This document shows, piece after piece, positions 54,061 through 64,000 of a stretch of DNA of 64,000 nucleotides. Location of the stretch: positions 37,219,501 to 37,283,500 of the forward strand of contig NC_068558.1 in the NCBI RefSeq assembly GCF_022201045.2, written 5' to 3'. Under the pieces are notes generated by a model, which saw only the letters and a list, made by a program, of their open reading frames with translations, had not been told where the DNA came from and did not search any database. The stretch's first letter is position 1, and the number at the start of each line of letters is the position of its first letter. This DNA is from Citrus sinensis (Eukaryota > Streptophyta > Magnoliopsida > Sapindales > Rutaceae). Both the position numbers and the translations under genes were made by a program.

Positions 54061-54263
54061 TGTAAGCTATTGACTTTTCAAGTCCTCCTTGTAAAGGAGT
54101 TTACCGCCCTTCCATTTGCCTTCTATAAAATTTATTGGGGCATGCTGCATTATTGAGTAATTAAAAAATTAAATAATAATTAATAATAAGGTATCATTTG
54201 ATATTTTATTTTAGTTGATATATTATTTTAGTTCAATTTTTTATTATTTATTTATTTATAATA
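54061..54263 (+). repeat. 5' LTR remnant of the second copia element
   Basis: It shares with the 3' LTR the blocks CTATTGACTT, GTTTACCGCCCTTCCATTTGC (3' LTR GTATACCGCCCTCTCCATTTGC), TGCTGCATTATTGAGTAAT (3' LTR TACTGCATTATTGAGTAAT) and a TTATTATTTATTTATTTATAA end. Its start has been lost. Confidence 0.82.
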
Positions 54264-54542
54264 TGTTATCAACATAATAGTTGATTTGACGTGAAAGTTT
54301 AATTTTTATTGTTTTGTTTTTAGTTATATTGATTTTTTTATATTTTATTATTATGCTTGTTAATTTAACTATTGTTTATTGTTTATAACAATTTTAATTT
54401 ATGTGGTCGGTTCTATAGTACTGTCTATATTATTATTTTGTTTATATGTTATTATTATGTTAATATGGTTGTTTTAATTTATTTGCTTCATATGGTTGGT
54501 TTTATTACCTATTAAGTTATTTTAATTTCATAAATTAAGAGT

Positions 54543-55275
54543 ATGGGTGTTCGCGGATCAGATTTTACGGATTTGACCTCAATCCATATCCGATCCATGA
54601 TTTTGTGGATTATAAATTTTCAATCCAATCCAATCTACGGATTAGTGAAATTCAATCCAAATTCAATTAATACATTTGCGGATCGGATATAGATTTGACT
54701 CAATCCATATCCAATCCACCATTTTATGGATTGATTTGCGGACTTAAAATTTTTAATTTTGCCCAATCAACGAACTAACTAAATAAAAAATTTTAATATA
54801 AAAATAATTTTGCTACAGATCAAATTTTAAATTAAATAAGATTTAAATAAATTAATTGTTTAAATAAAGCTAGAAAATATATTTAAAGTTTCAAAATATA
54901 ACACACCAAAATGAAAAAAATCTCATTCGTTTAAATCAGTACATGGAAATTAACTATTTAAAAAGTTGTATTTGTTTATTTAATTATTATTTTATTTTAA
55001 TTTATTATCAGATAAGATATAATATAGTGTTAATGTAACCATAGTTTAACTTATTTATTTGCTAGTAAGTACTAATACCCTATTTACAAGTTTTATTTTT
55101 TAATTAAATAAATTTTTTTTTGTAGATTTACGGAATTTACAGAAGTAAATCCATATCCAATCCACCGATTGTGGATTATCAAATTTTCAATCCAATCCAC
55201 GGATTGGATTTTTACGGATCGAATTTCTACGGATCAGATAGATTGAGCGAATTGGATTGGATTCTGAACACTCAT
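54543..55275. mobile_element. 733-bp Mutator-like MITE with 10-bp target duplication
   Basis: The element begins ATGGGTGTTCGCGG and its other end, reverse-complemented, begins ATGAGTGTTCAGAATCC. It is flanked on both sides by a perfect AATTAAGAGT (54533-54542 and 55276-55285). A 9-11-bp target duplication is typical of Mutator-like elements. The interior is noncoding; its outer parts are made of many GGATTGGAT/ATCCAATCC variants in both orientations. It lies inside the internal region of the copia relic. Confidence 0.8.
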
Positions 55276-55549
55276 AATTAAGAGTTGTTCTCACTTATAT
55301 TTGTCTTTGGATATTATTGTTGTAGTATGAGTATATAACACAAATAAGGCGATGAGAACATGAAGTTCTAATATCATTAAAGATCAAATACATGAAATTT
55401 TAAATTATGATTTTAAAAGTTAAAACCTAAAATACTAAATATATGTATACATTTCTACAAATTTTCATAATTTTTCTTGTTTAAATTACAAACTTTATTT
55501 TTATATTGTGATACTTATCTTTTTATTATTATTATACAAGATTTGAAAA

Positions 55550-55660
55550 ATGGTGAATCTGACAAACCTGCAAATTCTAGCTCTTGATATTTTTAGAAGA
55601 AATTATATTTCTTGGATGTTGGATGTAAAAATGCACCTGCAACCTGTGGAATGTTTGTGA
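55550..55660 (+). pseudogene. copia gag N-terminal fragment
   Basis: An ATG at 55550 opens MVNLTNLQILALDIF and continues with a YISWMLDVKMHLQ block, the usual start of one lineage of plant copia gag. It breaks soon afterwards. No zinc knuckle was found downstream. Confidence 0.7.
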
Positions 55661-56489
55661 GAGACATAGTAAGGAAAATGGTACAGAAAAGAAAATGCCA
55701 GAAATTATAATATAGAAATTTGTTATCGATGTAGAGGAAAATGACATTAGTCATGCATCTGCTGTACAAACAAACATTTGGTAGACCTCTATAATTATTA
55801 AGTAACTAATATAATGACCTTTGTGTTTTTTATAGTTTCATCATATGTACTTAATGTCCATATCTAATATGATATCTACCTAAACTTTTATTTCATGTAA
55901 GGTTATGGATTTTTTAGAAATAAATTATCTATTTTAGAAATGAAAGTTAGGGATATGCATTGCGCTGATAGTGTAACAACACTCAATATTCTACAAAATA
56001 AAAGATATTTCTTGAAAATTAAATTTGGTCCTACAAACTTAATAGAATGCTTCGAAAGAGTTATAATCTTGTTAGCAAGTGGACCAAAATTAATAATCTA
56101 AAATACTTTATATTCAGTAAGATCCAAAAGAAATTTGATGAGTTTTAAAGATATCAGCTAAAATGGATATCATATTGGAACTTTAAATTAATATAATATA
56201 GAATACCTCCGTAAAGACAATAAGTCCTGAAGAGGTATGAAAACACATAAATGAAAAAAAAGTCTACAAATTATACTTGTACAAGGGAAATATGGGATCA
56301 TAATCAAACAAACATAGATAATATATTTTCATTCACAATAGCCACTATAACTAAAAATGATTTTGAGCTTCAAATTATCAATGAATGTAGACAAAGGCAT
56401 GATTGACCTCAATGGAAGAAGGCAATCAAGCAGAATTGACTTCTCTAACCAAATGTCAAGTATTTGGACCTGCTGTTCAGACACCCAAA

Positions 56490-58010
56490 AATTTCAAATC
56501 CATTGGATACAAAATGGGTATTTGTGAAGGAAACGTAATGAACATAATAAAATAACTTAATACAAAGTGCAACAAGTTATACAAGGCTTATGTAGAGATT
56601 TAATATTGATTATAAAAATACATATTCTCCAGTAATGAATACTATTGTGTTTTGACTTTTAATTAGTTTAGCAGTCTAAAAAAGACTTGACATGCATCTC
56701 ATGGATGTAGTGACTACATACTAGTATGAGTCACTTGACTCTAATATTTATATGAAAATCCTTAAAGGATTAAAAAATACTTGTAGTATACAAATCAAGA
56801 GGTTGTAATTTATTTTCTATTAAGTTACAACGATCCTTGTATATTGAAACAATTTGATTACATGTGGCACAATTGTTTGAATGAATATTTGATTAAAGAA
56901 GGATATAAAAATGATCCTATTTGTCCTTACATATTCATTAGAAAATTTAAATCTAGATTTGCTATTGTAGTAGTTTATGTTATGATATGAACTTAATTAG
57001 CACTTACAAAAAAACTTCTAAAAATTACTAAATTTTTCAAAAATGGAATTTGAAATGAAAGATTTAGGAAAAACAAAATATTATCTCTGACTAGAGGTTG
57101 AGCATAAAATTAGTGGAGTACTTATTCATCAATCTATTTATGTTGATAAGATCTTAACGTGTTTTAATATTAATGCTCATCCATTACATAGTTATAGTTG
57201 TTCGATCACTCAATCCTCAAAAGTATCCATTATGTCTTAAAGAGGATGATGAATAGATGCTTAGTTCAGAAGTACATAGCTAAATGCAATCAACACTCCG
57301 ACTGCCTTCATTAGATGTTCCAAGGCCTCTACACTCACAAATTGAATTATACTTTACTATGTTTAACCTAATGCATTAGATCGGATATCACATTCTCAGT
57401 GAACTTGCGGGAAAGATTTAGCTCAATGTCGACACAATTACATTGGAATGACATTAAACATATCTTCTGATATCTTTGTAGAACAATAGACTTGGAATTG
57501 TTTCGTTCAAGTGAGCTAATAGAGAATCTTGATCTTATTAGTCATACAAATACATGCTATCCTTTTTATCCTCACAAAGCTCGTTCATAAATATGATATG
57601 TTTTCACTTATAATGGCAAGGTAATTTCATGGCGATATATTAAGCAGACTTCCGCTGCCACCTCTTGTAATAACTCAGAGATCCTTGCATTACATAAAGC
57701 AAGCAGAGATGTATTTAGATCTATTATGCATCATATTCAAGTAGGTGCAATTTGACTTTCATAACGAATATTCTAACAATTATATATGGAGACAATATTG
57801 CTTGTATTGCTCAAATTAGAGGAGGATACATCAAATGAGATAAGACTAAGTATATCTCACCAATGTTTTCTATACTCACGAGTTTTGGTAAGATAAGAAA
57901 ATTAATGCCAAACAAATACGCTTTGCTGATAATTATGCTGATCGTTTTACTAAAGATTTACTCACATCAACATTTGAGAAGTTAGTCCATAGTATTGGAA
58001 TGCTTCTACT
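56490..58010 (+). pseudogene. copia reverse transcriptase and RNase H relic
   Basis: Recognisable blocks in order: WVFVRKRNEHNKI near 56513, an MHLMDVVTTY-like block near 56690, EYLIKEGYKNDPICPY near 56890, a degraded VVYVDD-like active-site neighbourhood near 56970, FEMKDLGKTKYYL near 57050, an RNase H AISWR-like block near 57630, and a THELQK/NLADLFTKDL-like tail near 57880-57960. Stops and shifts occur throughout, so nothing functional remains. Confidence 0.8.
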
Positions 58011-58063
58011 CAACAAATTAAATTGCATATGATTTTTGAGAGGTCATTTTATCAGGGGGAGTA

Positions 58064-58491
58064 TATTTTGAAGAGAAGAATTATGTAGCTATATTGGGCA
58101 AATGTGTACTACTCTTTTTATTTCAGTCAGGTCCCATCCCCTTAAATTTTTCGGATGAGATTTTAACGATGTAGTATTTAAGCATATCTAATACCACTTT
58201 TTATTTTGAAAGTTATATGTTATTAAAATAATGAAATTCGAGAGGGACTGTCGTAGACTATTGACTTCACCACTTAACGTTTAAGTCCCACATTTGGAAG
58301 AAGTATACCGCCCTCTCCATTTGCATCTTATAAATATAGGTGTATACTGCATTATTGAGTAATCAAGAGAAAGGCTAAATACTCTATCAAAAAAGAAAAA
58401 GAAATAGAAAGGCTAAATAATAGCCAATAACAAAGTACTATTTCGTACTTTGTTTTAGTTTAACTTTTTTATTATTTATTTATTTATAACA
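58064..58491 (+). repeat. 3' LTR of the second copia element
   Basis: It follows the polypurine tract and carries the TGTACTACTCTTTTTATTTC to GATGTAGTATTTAAGCAT region found in copia LTRs of this lineage. It then has the blocks shared with the left LTR and ends TTTATAACA. The exact first base is unsure. Confidence 0.72.
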
Positions 58492-58808
58492 TTTTAATTT
58501 TTTTTTGTATTTTTCTGTGTTATTTGTGATCCCTATCTTTTCATAACAATGTTAATACATTGTAGCCACGTCCCATTTTTAACTATCTTGATATATGTAG
58601 CACGAAATATTATCGCCTGATTATTAATCATCAATAAAAAGCTAAAAGTTCTAATCATAATAATTATCAATAGTTTTACACAAATAAATCCCCAGTGATC
58701 ATCAAGAACCTCAAATTCGGAACATCATCAATTATAGTTGATAATACAAAACATCAAAGAAAAAAAGGTTAGAACAAACTGAAATTAAGCCTGCTAAATA
58801 ATTAATCA
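58492..58808. other. Spacer and SSL 3' UTR
   Basis: AT-rich sequence between the copia 3' LTR and the stop codon of the strictosidine-synthase-like gene on the minus strand. The right part is probably that gene's 3' UTR. Nothing else is seen. Confidence 0.6.
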
Positions 58809-61485
58809 CTAAGGATAAGGAAGAGTAGCAATGTGATTATGAGCCACAGTTCCAATCCACAGCTTCCCTTGTGCTTCTTTAACTTCACTCACAAGCTTCA
58901 TCACCACACCTCTTGGATCCTCAAGCACTTCAAGAATCTCTCCATTTTCATTGAAGAGTGAGATAACTGTGTACATTTTCATCCCCATCACCCTCGCTAA
59001 GAAGCTCATTCGAATCGGAAGCCGAAAATAGATGCTTCTGATCCAAGGATTATGCGAGAGCACTTCTTGTGCTGCTGTTCTGCAACAATCTATTGCCACC
59101 CAAAATTGGCCTCTCTCATTTATTCTTACATTATCAGGGAAACCTGGAAGGTTAGCAACAAGTTCCACGGTTCCTGTTTTTGGACCCTCTAGCCAATATT
59201 TCATCAGCCTGTGATAGTAAAGCCAAAAAGTACACATTATTTTAGTGGAAAACCAGGATTATTACTGTGAAAGTGCTTCCTGAAAGTTCTTTTGGTAGCA
59301 GGTGCTGGAACTAATGTTGTATCGATCGCTTGATCCAAAATTTTAATTATTTTGCCATCATTCTAGTCTAATACAGTAGCAAAGCCAATAAGGAACAAGG
59401 AGGGGCAGCTACCCCCACTTAGCCCAAAAATTGTGGGAGACATTTTCTTTTTAGTTCAGTAAAATTATAAATTTGCTCTCATTGGACTAATTAAATAAAT
59501 TAAATTTGGGCTTAAAACGTATTAAAAAGATTTCAAGTTTTAAATTTATTTAAAAAATCACGCGAATATATATTTCACACACACGTGAGTGGGGCTTGAA
59601 ATCCAAACCTCTTATTTTTAAGACTTATGTATTATATAGTAAAATTTTAGATATTGTATATATTTTCTTCCATGTTTGTATTTTATGTCGCTCAAAATTT
59701 ATGTGCCATTGTTCATTAATTTGTTTTTCTAGCTACACCACTGTCTAATAAGCTTCTTCACGTGAAAAATGGATCTGATGAAAATAGACGTGACCCAAAT
59801 TGGATCAGATTGGAGGTTGTCGAGATCAAGAAATCATCAAACTTTTTAAAACAAATTGTCAGGGAATTGATTAAAGCGGAAGAAAGACAAGAGGGTTTAA
59901 ACTTGAGATCTTGATTGTAATTATGTGAGTATTAAGCTACAACTATTATATTATTATGAAATGGAAGGCCTAGCTGTTTAGTGGATAGTTGATGGCCATC
60001 AGGTAAAACACCATTAGCCTTTCAAATTGCTTACTTTCAAAGTTTCAATATATGGTTTTTGGGCAATGATAAATTGTGTTGCCAAAAAAAAAAAAAATTG
60101 AAATGAATGAAGCTTTAATCACTTGATCTAAAAGTCGTTGTTAGTTATAATTAGGTTCAATAAAAGAGGGACTGATAAGGATTGTTACCTGCAATTCGTA
60201 GTCTCAGTAAATAGAAGGGAGCTTTGGTCTTTAGATAATTGTACTCCATTTGGAAAAGCCAAGCCATCTAACACAATATGAGTTGTTTTGGTCGGAGGAT
60301 CATATCTGAGAAGCCTACCAGTTGATTCTCCTTCCAACAAGATAAAGAAATGGTCCCTGCAAATTAACAAAATTAATTAATAGAGCTCCATAAATAATTT
60401 GACTTAATTTACAAAACTCACTTTTGAACATTTAACAGAAAAATTGATGAATTCTTACACTCTATTATATCTTTTGCTAGTGTCCGTGAAGAAGATTGAT
60501 CCATTTTTGTGAACATCGAGATCATTGGCAAAGAGAATTGGCTTTCCTCCCGCTTGAGTTGCCAAAGGAGTCGCAAGCCCTCCTTTAGAACCAACAACAA
60601 GGAGGCCATAATATGCATCGGCTATGTACAAGTCTCCAGTATCTTTGTTAAATCTCAAGCCAAGAGGTCGACCACACCATTTCTCATGCTTCCATTGCTT
60701 TGCTGTAGTTGAGTCTACTCCTCTAGCACAAAGCTTCTCTGACCTTTTAGGTGAAATTTTGAATGTAATTAATTAGCTCGAAATACCAAATTAAAGGTAA
60801 CAGAACAATGTATATATGTTGTGAATATTAAAAAAAAAAAAATTGTGCACATTGTCTTATCGTGTATCGTATATCTAATTAATCAAAAGTTATTATTTTG
60901 GTAGATCTAGTAGGTCCTATGGTGGGATTCGTAGTATATCCATATACTTTAGTGTTATGAGAGACCCATTAACTAGAGATAAAAAATGTGGTACCCGCCA
61001 TGGGGTCATCAACAAAATGACATATTTTGATTGGTCAGATACAACATATCATGCAGACACTAACACAACCCACTTTAGATGTTTATTATTTAAAGATAGC
61101 TAAGAAATTAAACCCACCAATTTGAAGTGACAATTGCAAATGTTTCCCATCCAACATTCTCACCCATCCATCTAACAATACGTCCATCGGCTAAACCAGT
61201 GTAAGGGCCACGCCCCAATCCATCAAACTCCAAGGATTCTGGGCCGAAAACCTCGTCGACAAACTCTAGTTTCCCAGTCACCAGCCGGCTGAGGTTGTCT
61301 CTCGGCCAGCTCTGCATGACTTGCCTGTACGGAGCAATGTCATGCTTCACAGGCCGGAACTCGTGGGCGCCGAGGGGCCCCATTTGAAGAGGATCCATTA
61401 TCAGAAACCCTAGCACCAAAGCAAGAACAAAGAGAAATGGATGCTGCAACAAAGTTTCGTCTACTAAAGGGTTCTTTTTCTCCAT
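58809..61485 (-). CDS. Strictosidine synthase-like protein (SSL)
   Basis: Exons: 61118-61485, 60459-60743, 60189-60356, 58809-59208, joining into 406 residues. I chose the ATG at 61485 (MEKKNPLVDE); the frame is open a little upstream but without ATG. A hydrophobic signal-anchor (about 15-33) is followed by a six-bladed beta-propeller of the strictosidine synthase fold: GPESLEFDGLGRGPYTGLADGRI, RPLGLRFNKDTGDLYIADAY, FANDLDVHKNGSIFFTDTS, LAFPNGVQLSKD and GFPDNVRINERGQFWVAID. Plant SSL proteins are mostly vacuolar or ER hydrolase-like relatives without proven strictosidine synthase activity; no alkaloid role should be assumed. Intron 3 is long (980 bases). It ends in the family-typical LPYP. 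Confidence 0.93.
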
Positions 61486-61645
61486 AGATGAAAACAAAGA
61501 TCGGACTGAAGGTGATAGTGATGAAGAAATTAATATGAACCCTTATAGGGTTTTTCTTTTTCGGTGGGGGTAGCTAATTACTGAGGTGACATGAAGCAAT
61601 AATTGTATGAAGATAAGTTGAAGTTAGAGAGCATGGAGTGAGTGT

Positions 61646-61655
61646 GATATATAGA
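61646..61655 (-). promoter_or_regulatory. Putative TATA box of the SSL gene
   Basis: The minus strand reads CTATATATC here, about 160 bases before the start codon, with no other TATA-like sequence closer in a sensible place. Confidence 0.5.
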
Positions 61656-63100
61656 TAGCTTTGAGGTATTGGATTGGAAGTAGGTTATCTGTTGTTAGTG
61701 GTCATGTTTTTGGCATTATTTCATTTGTTATAGTGAGTGATAGAATCGATTGCTAGAAATATATTTATCAACTCCTTGCAAGAAAAAAGTGTGCAGGTTT
61801 TGTGCTTGAAATGTCTATGAACACACACACACACACACACACAAATTAGAGACAAGTACAGCTCGCATGACGAATGATGATTCCAAATGCATAAACATGA
61901 GATCATTTGGAAGAAGAGTTTCAGAGATGAGACGATCATCACTTTACACAAAAGAATACAACTAAAAGGGTCGTAACAAATTATATAAGAGAGTATTTAC
62001 TCTCAGCACGGGGCTTTAGTTTGTTATAATCTCCAAAAATATTTGCTTTCGTTTGTTTTCGAAATTGCATTTATCTTTTTTACTTGTGTGTACTAAGCTT
62101 TGATTGTGATTCAATTTTCTTTAGGTCCAAAATATGATTTTGGCAACTACTTGAATTGTGTTTGGGAACGACATCTTTTAACGGGTCTAAGTTTTATCAA
62201 ATTAGCTTATTTATGGTCTATTTTTTTCTAATTGTGTATAACTTTTCAGTAGCCTACTCAGTTTTCTGTACACAAGTGAGATTTTACCCCCGAAGCACAA
62301 GATTATCTAATTTCTATTAATGTGATCTTTATGGTTGATTTTCTTTCCTTTTTCTGAAACTAACTTGTAATTATGAAGGTAAGAGTTAATATTTGCTTAT
62401 AGAATTAATGGAGCTCTTTACTTCTAAAACTTTTAATAAAACCCCATTTTTCTTTTTTGAAAAATTACAAAAATATAAAGTTAATTCTAATAACTAAAAA
62501 ATACGAAGCAATTTCATTCGTGTTAGAATCTCTCCAAATCCAATAGCAAAATCTTTTTTGAGACTTAAACTGGGATAATGGTTTCTTAATTAAATTCTAT
62601 TATTATTCTATACAAATTAACAAAAAAATTTTCCTAATAAAATTACTTAATCTTTTTATTTTATTGTGAAATTTTTTATACTCAATAGCCTGAACATTAA
62701 TCAGATAATCAATAAAAAATAATAAATTTTGACTGTCTCATAGTGTTCAACTATAAAATAAAATACCTTGAAAATACGGTAGTCACAGAGTTTACTTTAA
62801 ACAAATTATAGAAAATTAATTTACATGTATTTTGAAAATACAAATTTGATAATCTAAAATTAGTTACTCTTCACATGACTATCTATTTACGATTAGCCAG
62901 GTTGCTGGTTGTAATTGGTCAAAGATGAGTCACATCGATCTGACGTCCGTCTACGGTTAAGCAGGATAGCGTGCGTGGCACCAGATCATTCCCTTTCACT
63001 TTTACAAATTAACCTTTGACATCTTATACCAATAGCAATTAGGATAAAGAAAAATGGAATATTTACTTTTATTTTTCTAAAATAAACTAAAGAAAAAAGA
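61656..63100. other. Intergenic DNA with a CA microsatellite
   Basis: The divergent spacer between SSL (minus) and the next gene (plus). It holds an (AC)n run at 61821-61843 and AT-rich sequence. A more GC-rich stretch at about 62890-62990 may be upstream promoter sequence of the next gene. No coding frame was recognised. Confidence 0.55.
61821..61843. repeat. (AC)n microsatellite
   Basis: Eleven and a half uninterrupted AC units. Confidence 0.95.
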
Positions 63101-63139
63101 AAGCTTTTGAAGAAGAAGAAGAAGAAGGCTCCCCATGAA

Positions 63140-63400
63140 GATTTCTTTTATAAAACAATCACACAACAAAAACCCTAACTTGTGATCTCATTATCTCTGC
63201 AACTGATGCTTTTGAGGAGCTTTCATTGCTGAGTAATCTCTTTTCACCTCAAGGTTAGGGTTTTATATCTACATTTTCGAGATTAATCAGTGTAGTTGGT
63301 CCTTTTTTTAACCTTTTTTTTTTAAAAAAATGGAATGGATTTCTTGATACTTAACTGCCCTTTTGCCGCAGATTTCATATTTACTTAACTGCCCTTTTGC
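63140..63400 (+). promoter_or_regulatory. Probable promoter and noncoding first exon of a gene running off the right edge
   Basis: A TATA-like TTTTATAAAACA (about 63149-63160) is followed by the telo-box AAACCCTAAC (63171-63180), a CT-rich leader and, after CACCTCAAG, a donor-like GTTAGGGTTTTA at 63254. This is the usual layout of plant housekeeping genes with an intron in the leader. An ATG at 63207 opens only eight codons. No main coding exon lies within the window, so the product is unknown. Confidence 0.5.
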
Positions 63401-63452
63401 TGCAAATTTTCTTGTTTACTTAATTGCCCCTTTTGCTGCACGTTTAATTGTT
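63349..63452 (+). repeat. Three-copy tandem repeat, 34-35-bp period
   Basis: Units start at 63349, 63383 and 63418. Each reads ACTTAA(C/T)TGCCC, then TTTTGC(T/C)GCA and a T-rich tail. It falls in the presumed leader intron of the next gene. Confidence 0.9.
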
Positions 63453-64000
63453 AAAATCGTTTCTTTTTTTTTTAAGCTAGCTTTCGAATTATTGAGGCTA
63501 TTTATATTGATGTTTAATGTGATCAATTTAGAGGGGGGAAAAAGCAGACATATTCTGGAAGAATTTTTTCCTTTTTTTTTTTTCCTTACACATTTGTTCC
63601 ATCCGGGTTATGTGAGAAAGAGTTAAAAGGTATGACTTTTATAAATTTTGTAATCCCTAAAAATCAATTAAATGCTTCTTATATGTTTGATTTTACTTTT
63701 AAGGTTTTGATCAAGGCAGGATTGCTAATTACACGGTGATTTGACTGTTATGAGTTCATGACTAATATGACAATCTAGTGATCCATTGTACTCAGAAAAG
63801 TCTGCTTGTTGTTTATTTTCTTTTATGAAGTTCAGTTGGTTATTTGCTACACTGTGTGGGACTAGTGCACCTACAGTTGTCATTAATTTTTGGTTGATCA
63901 GCGTTTAGTAATACATCATAATGCAATAATTTGACTAGGATTGTGAATTTGCTTTTCATTATACCTCTGATTTTGTCTGGGTTGGGTGGCCATATATTTT

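Larger units (their letters stand above)
54061..58491 (+). mobile_element. Second, strongly decayed Ty1/copia element (plus strand), carrying a nested MITE
   Basis: Both ends carry related LTR sequence (54061-54263 and about 58064-58491). A degenerate primer site TGTTATCAACAT lies at 54264-54275. A gag start begins at 55550 (MVNLTNLQILALDIF). Reverse transcriptase and RNase H blocks run through about 56490-58010, and a polypurine tract AGGGGGAG is at about 58055-58062. Order and strand are consistent. Nearly every few codons there is a stop or shift, and much of gag, protease and integrase has been deleted, since the internal part is far shorter than usual. The left LTR is truncated at a poly-T run. 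Confidence 0.82.

Noticed and set aside
58809-61485. Strictosidine synthase proper and an alkaloid gene cluster with the P450
   Set aside because: The protein looks like the widespread SSL class rather than true strictosidine synthase, and the P450 is 50 kb away with unrelated housekeeping genes between.
63349-63452. Possible CRISPR-like array (three spaced repeats)
   Set aside because: The units are directly adjacent, imperfect tandem copies with no unique spacers, in plant nuclear DNA.

Overview
This is plant nuclear DNA. The genes are interrupted by many GT-AG introns, the spacers are AT-rich, and Ty1/copia, hAT and Mutator-like remnants are common. Resistance-gene (NBS-LRR) debris and plant-specific families (FPA, SKIP16, group I bZIP, CYP87) point to a eudicot. 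A woody rosid such as a Citrus relative is my guess from general protein resemblance; it was not tested.

Left third (1-21900), gene-poor. A decayed Ty1/copia element lies on the minus strand (1-3500), with its 5' LTR and tRNA-iMet primer site inside the window. It is followed by a short direct duplication beside a hAT-like end, and by a two-exon fragment of an SH3P-type gene. The only apparently intact gene here is a nine-exon CYP87-like cytochrome P450 (7264-10124). After it come an NBS-LRR pseudogene, a BED/DUF659 hAT transposase pseudogene, a second NBS P-loop fragment on the other strand, and several small repeats.

Middle (21900-44260), gene-rich. FPA (three RRMs plus SPOC; RNA 3'-end choice and flowering), an F-box/SUKH/ApaG SKIP16 gene and a group I bZIP factor all lie on the plus strand. 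ETFQO (mitochondrial ETF:ubiquinone oxidoreductase, 18 coding exons) lies on the minus strand, tail-to-tail with the bZIP gene.

Right third (53800-64000). ETFQO has two ACGT-core sites just upstream of its start. Beyond them is a second, plus-strand, very decayed copia element, into which a 733-bp Mutator-like MITE with a perfect 10-bp target duplication has inserted. A four-exon strictosidine-synthase-like gene (minus) follows. The window ends in what looks like the promoter and leader of another plus-strand gene.

The genes do not form an operon or an evident biosynthetic cluster. All exon coordinates come from reading splice sites by eye while checking that phases join into one frame; all five main gene models close without a stop. 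I saw no convincing tRNA, rRNA, CRISPR array or novel system. The most useful leads are the P450 splice-acceptor duplication and GC-AG intron, FPA intron 1, the ETFQO ACGT sites, and the nested MITE.
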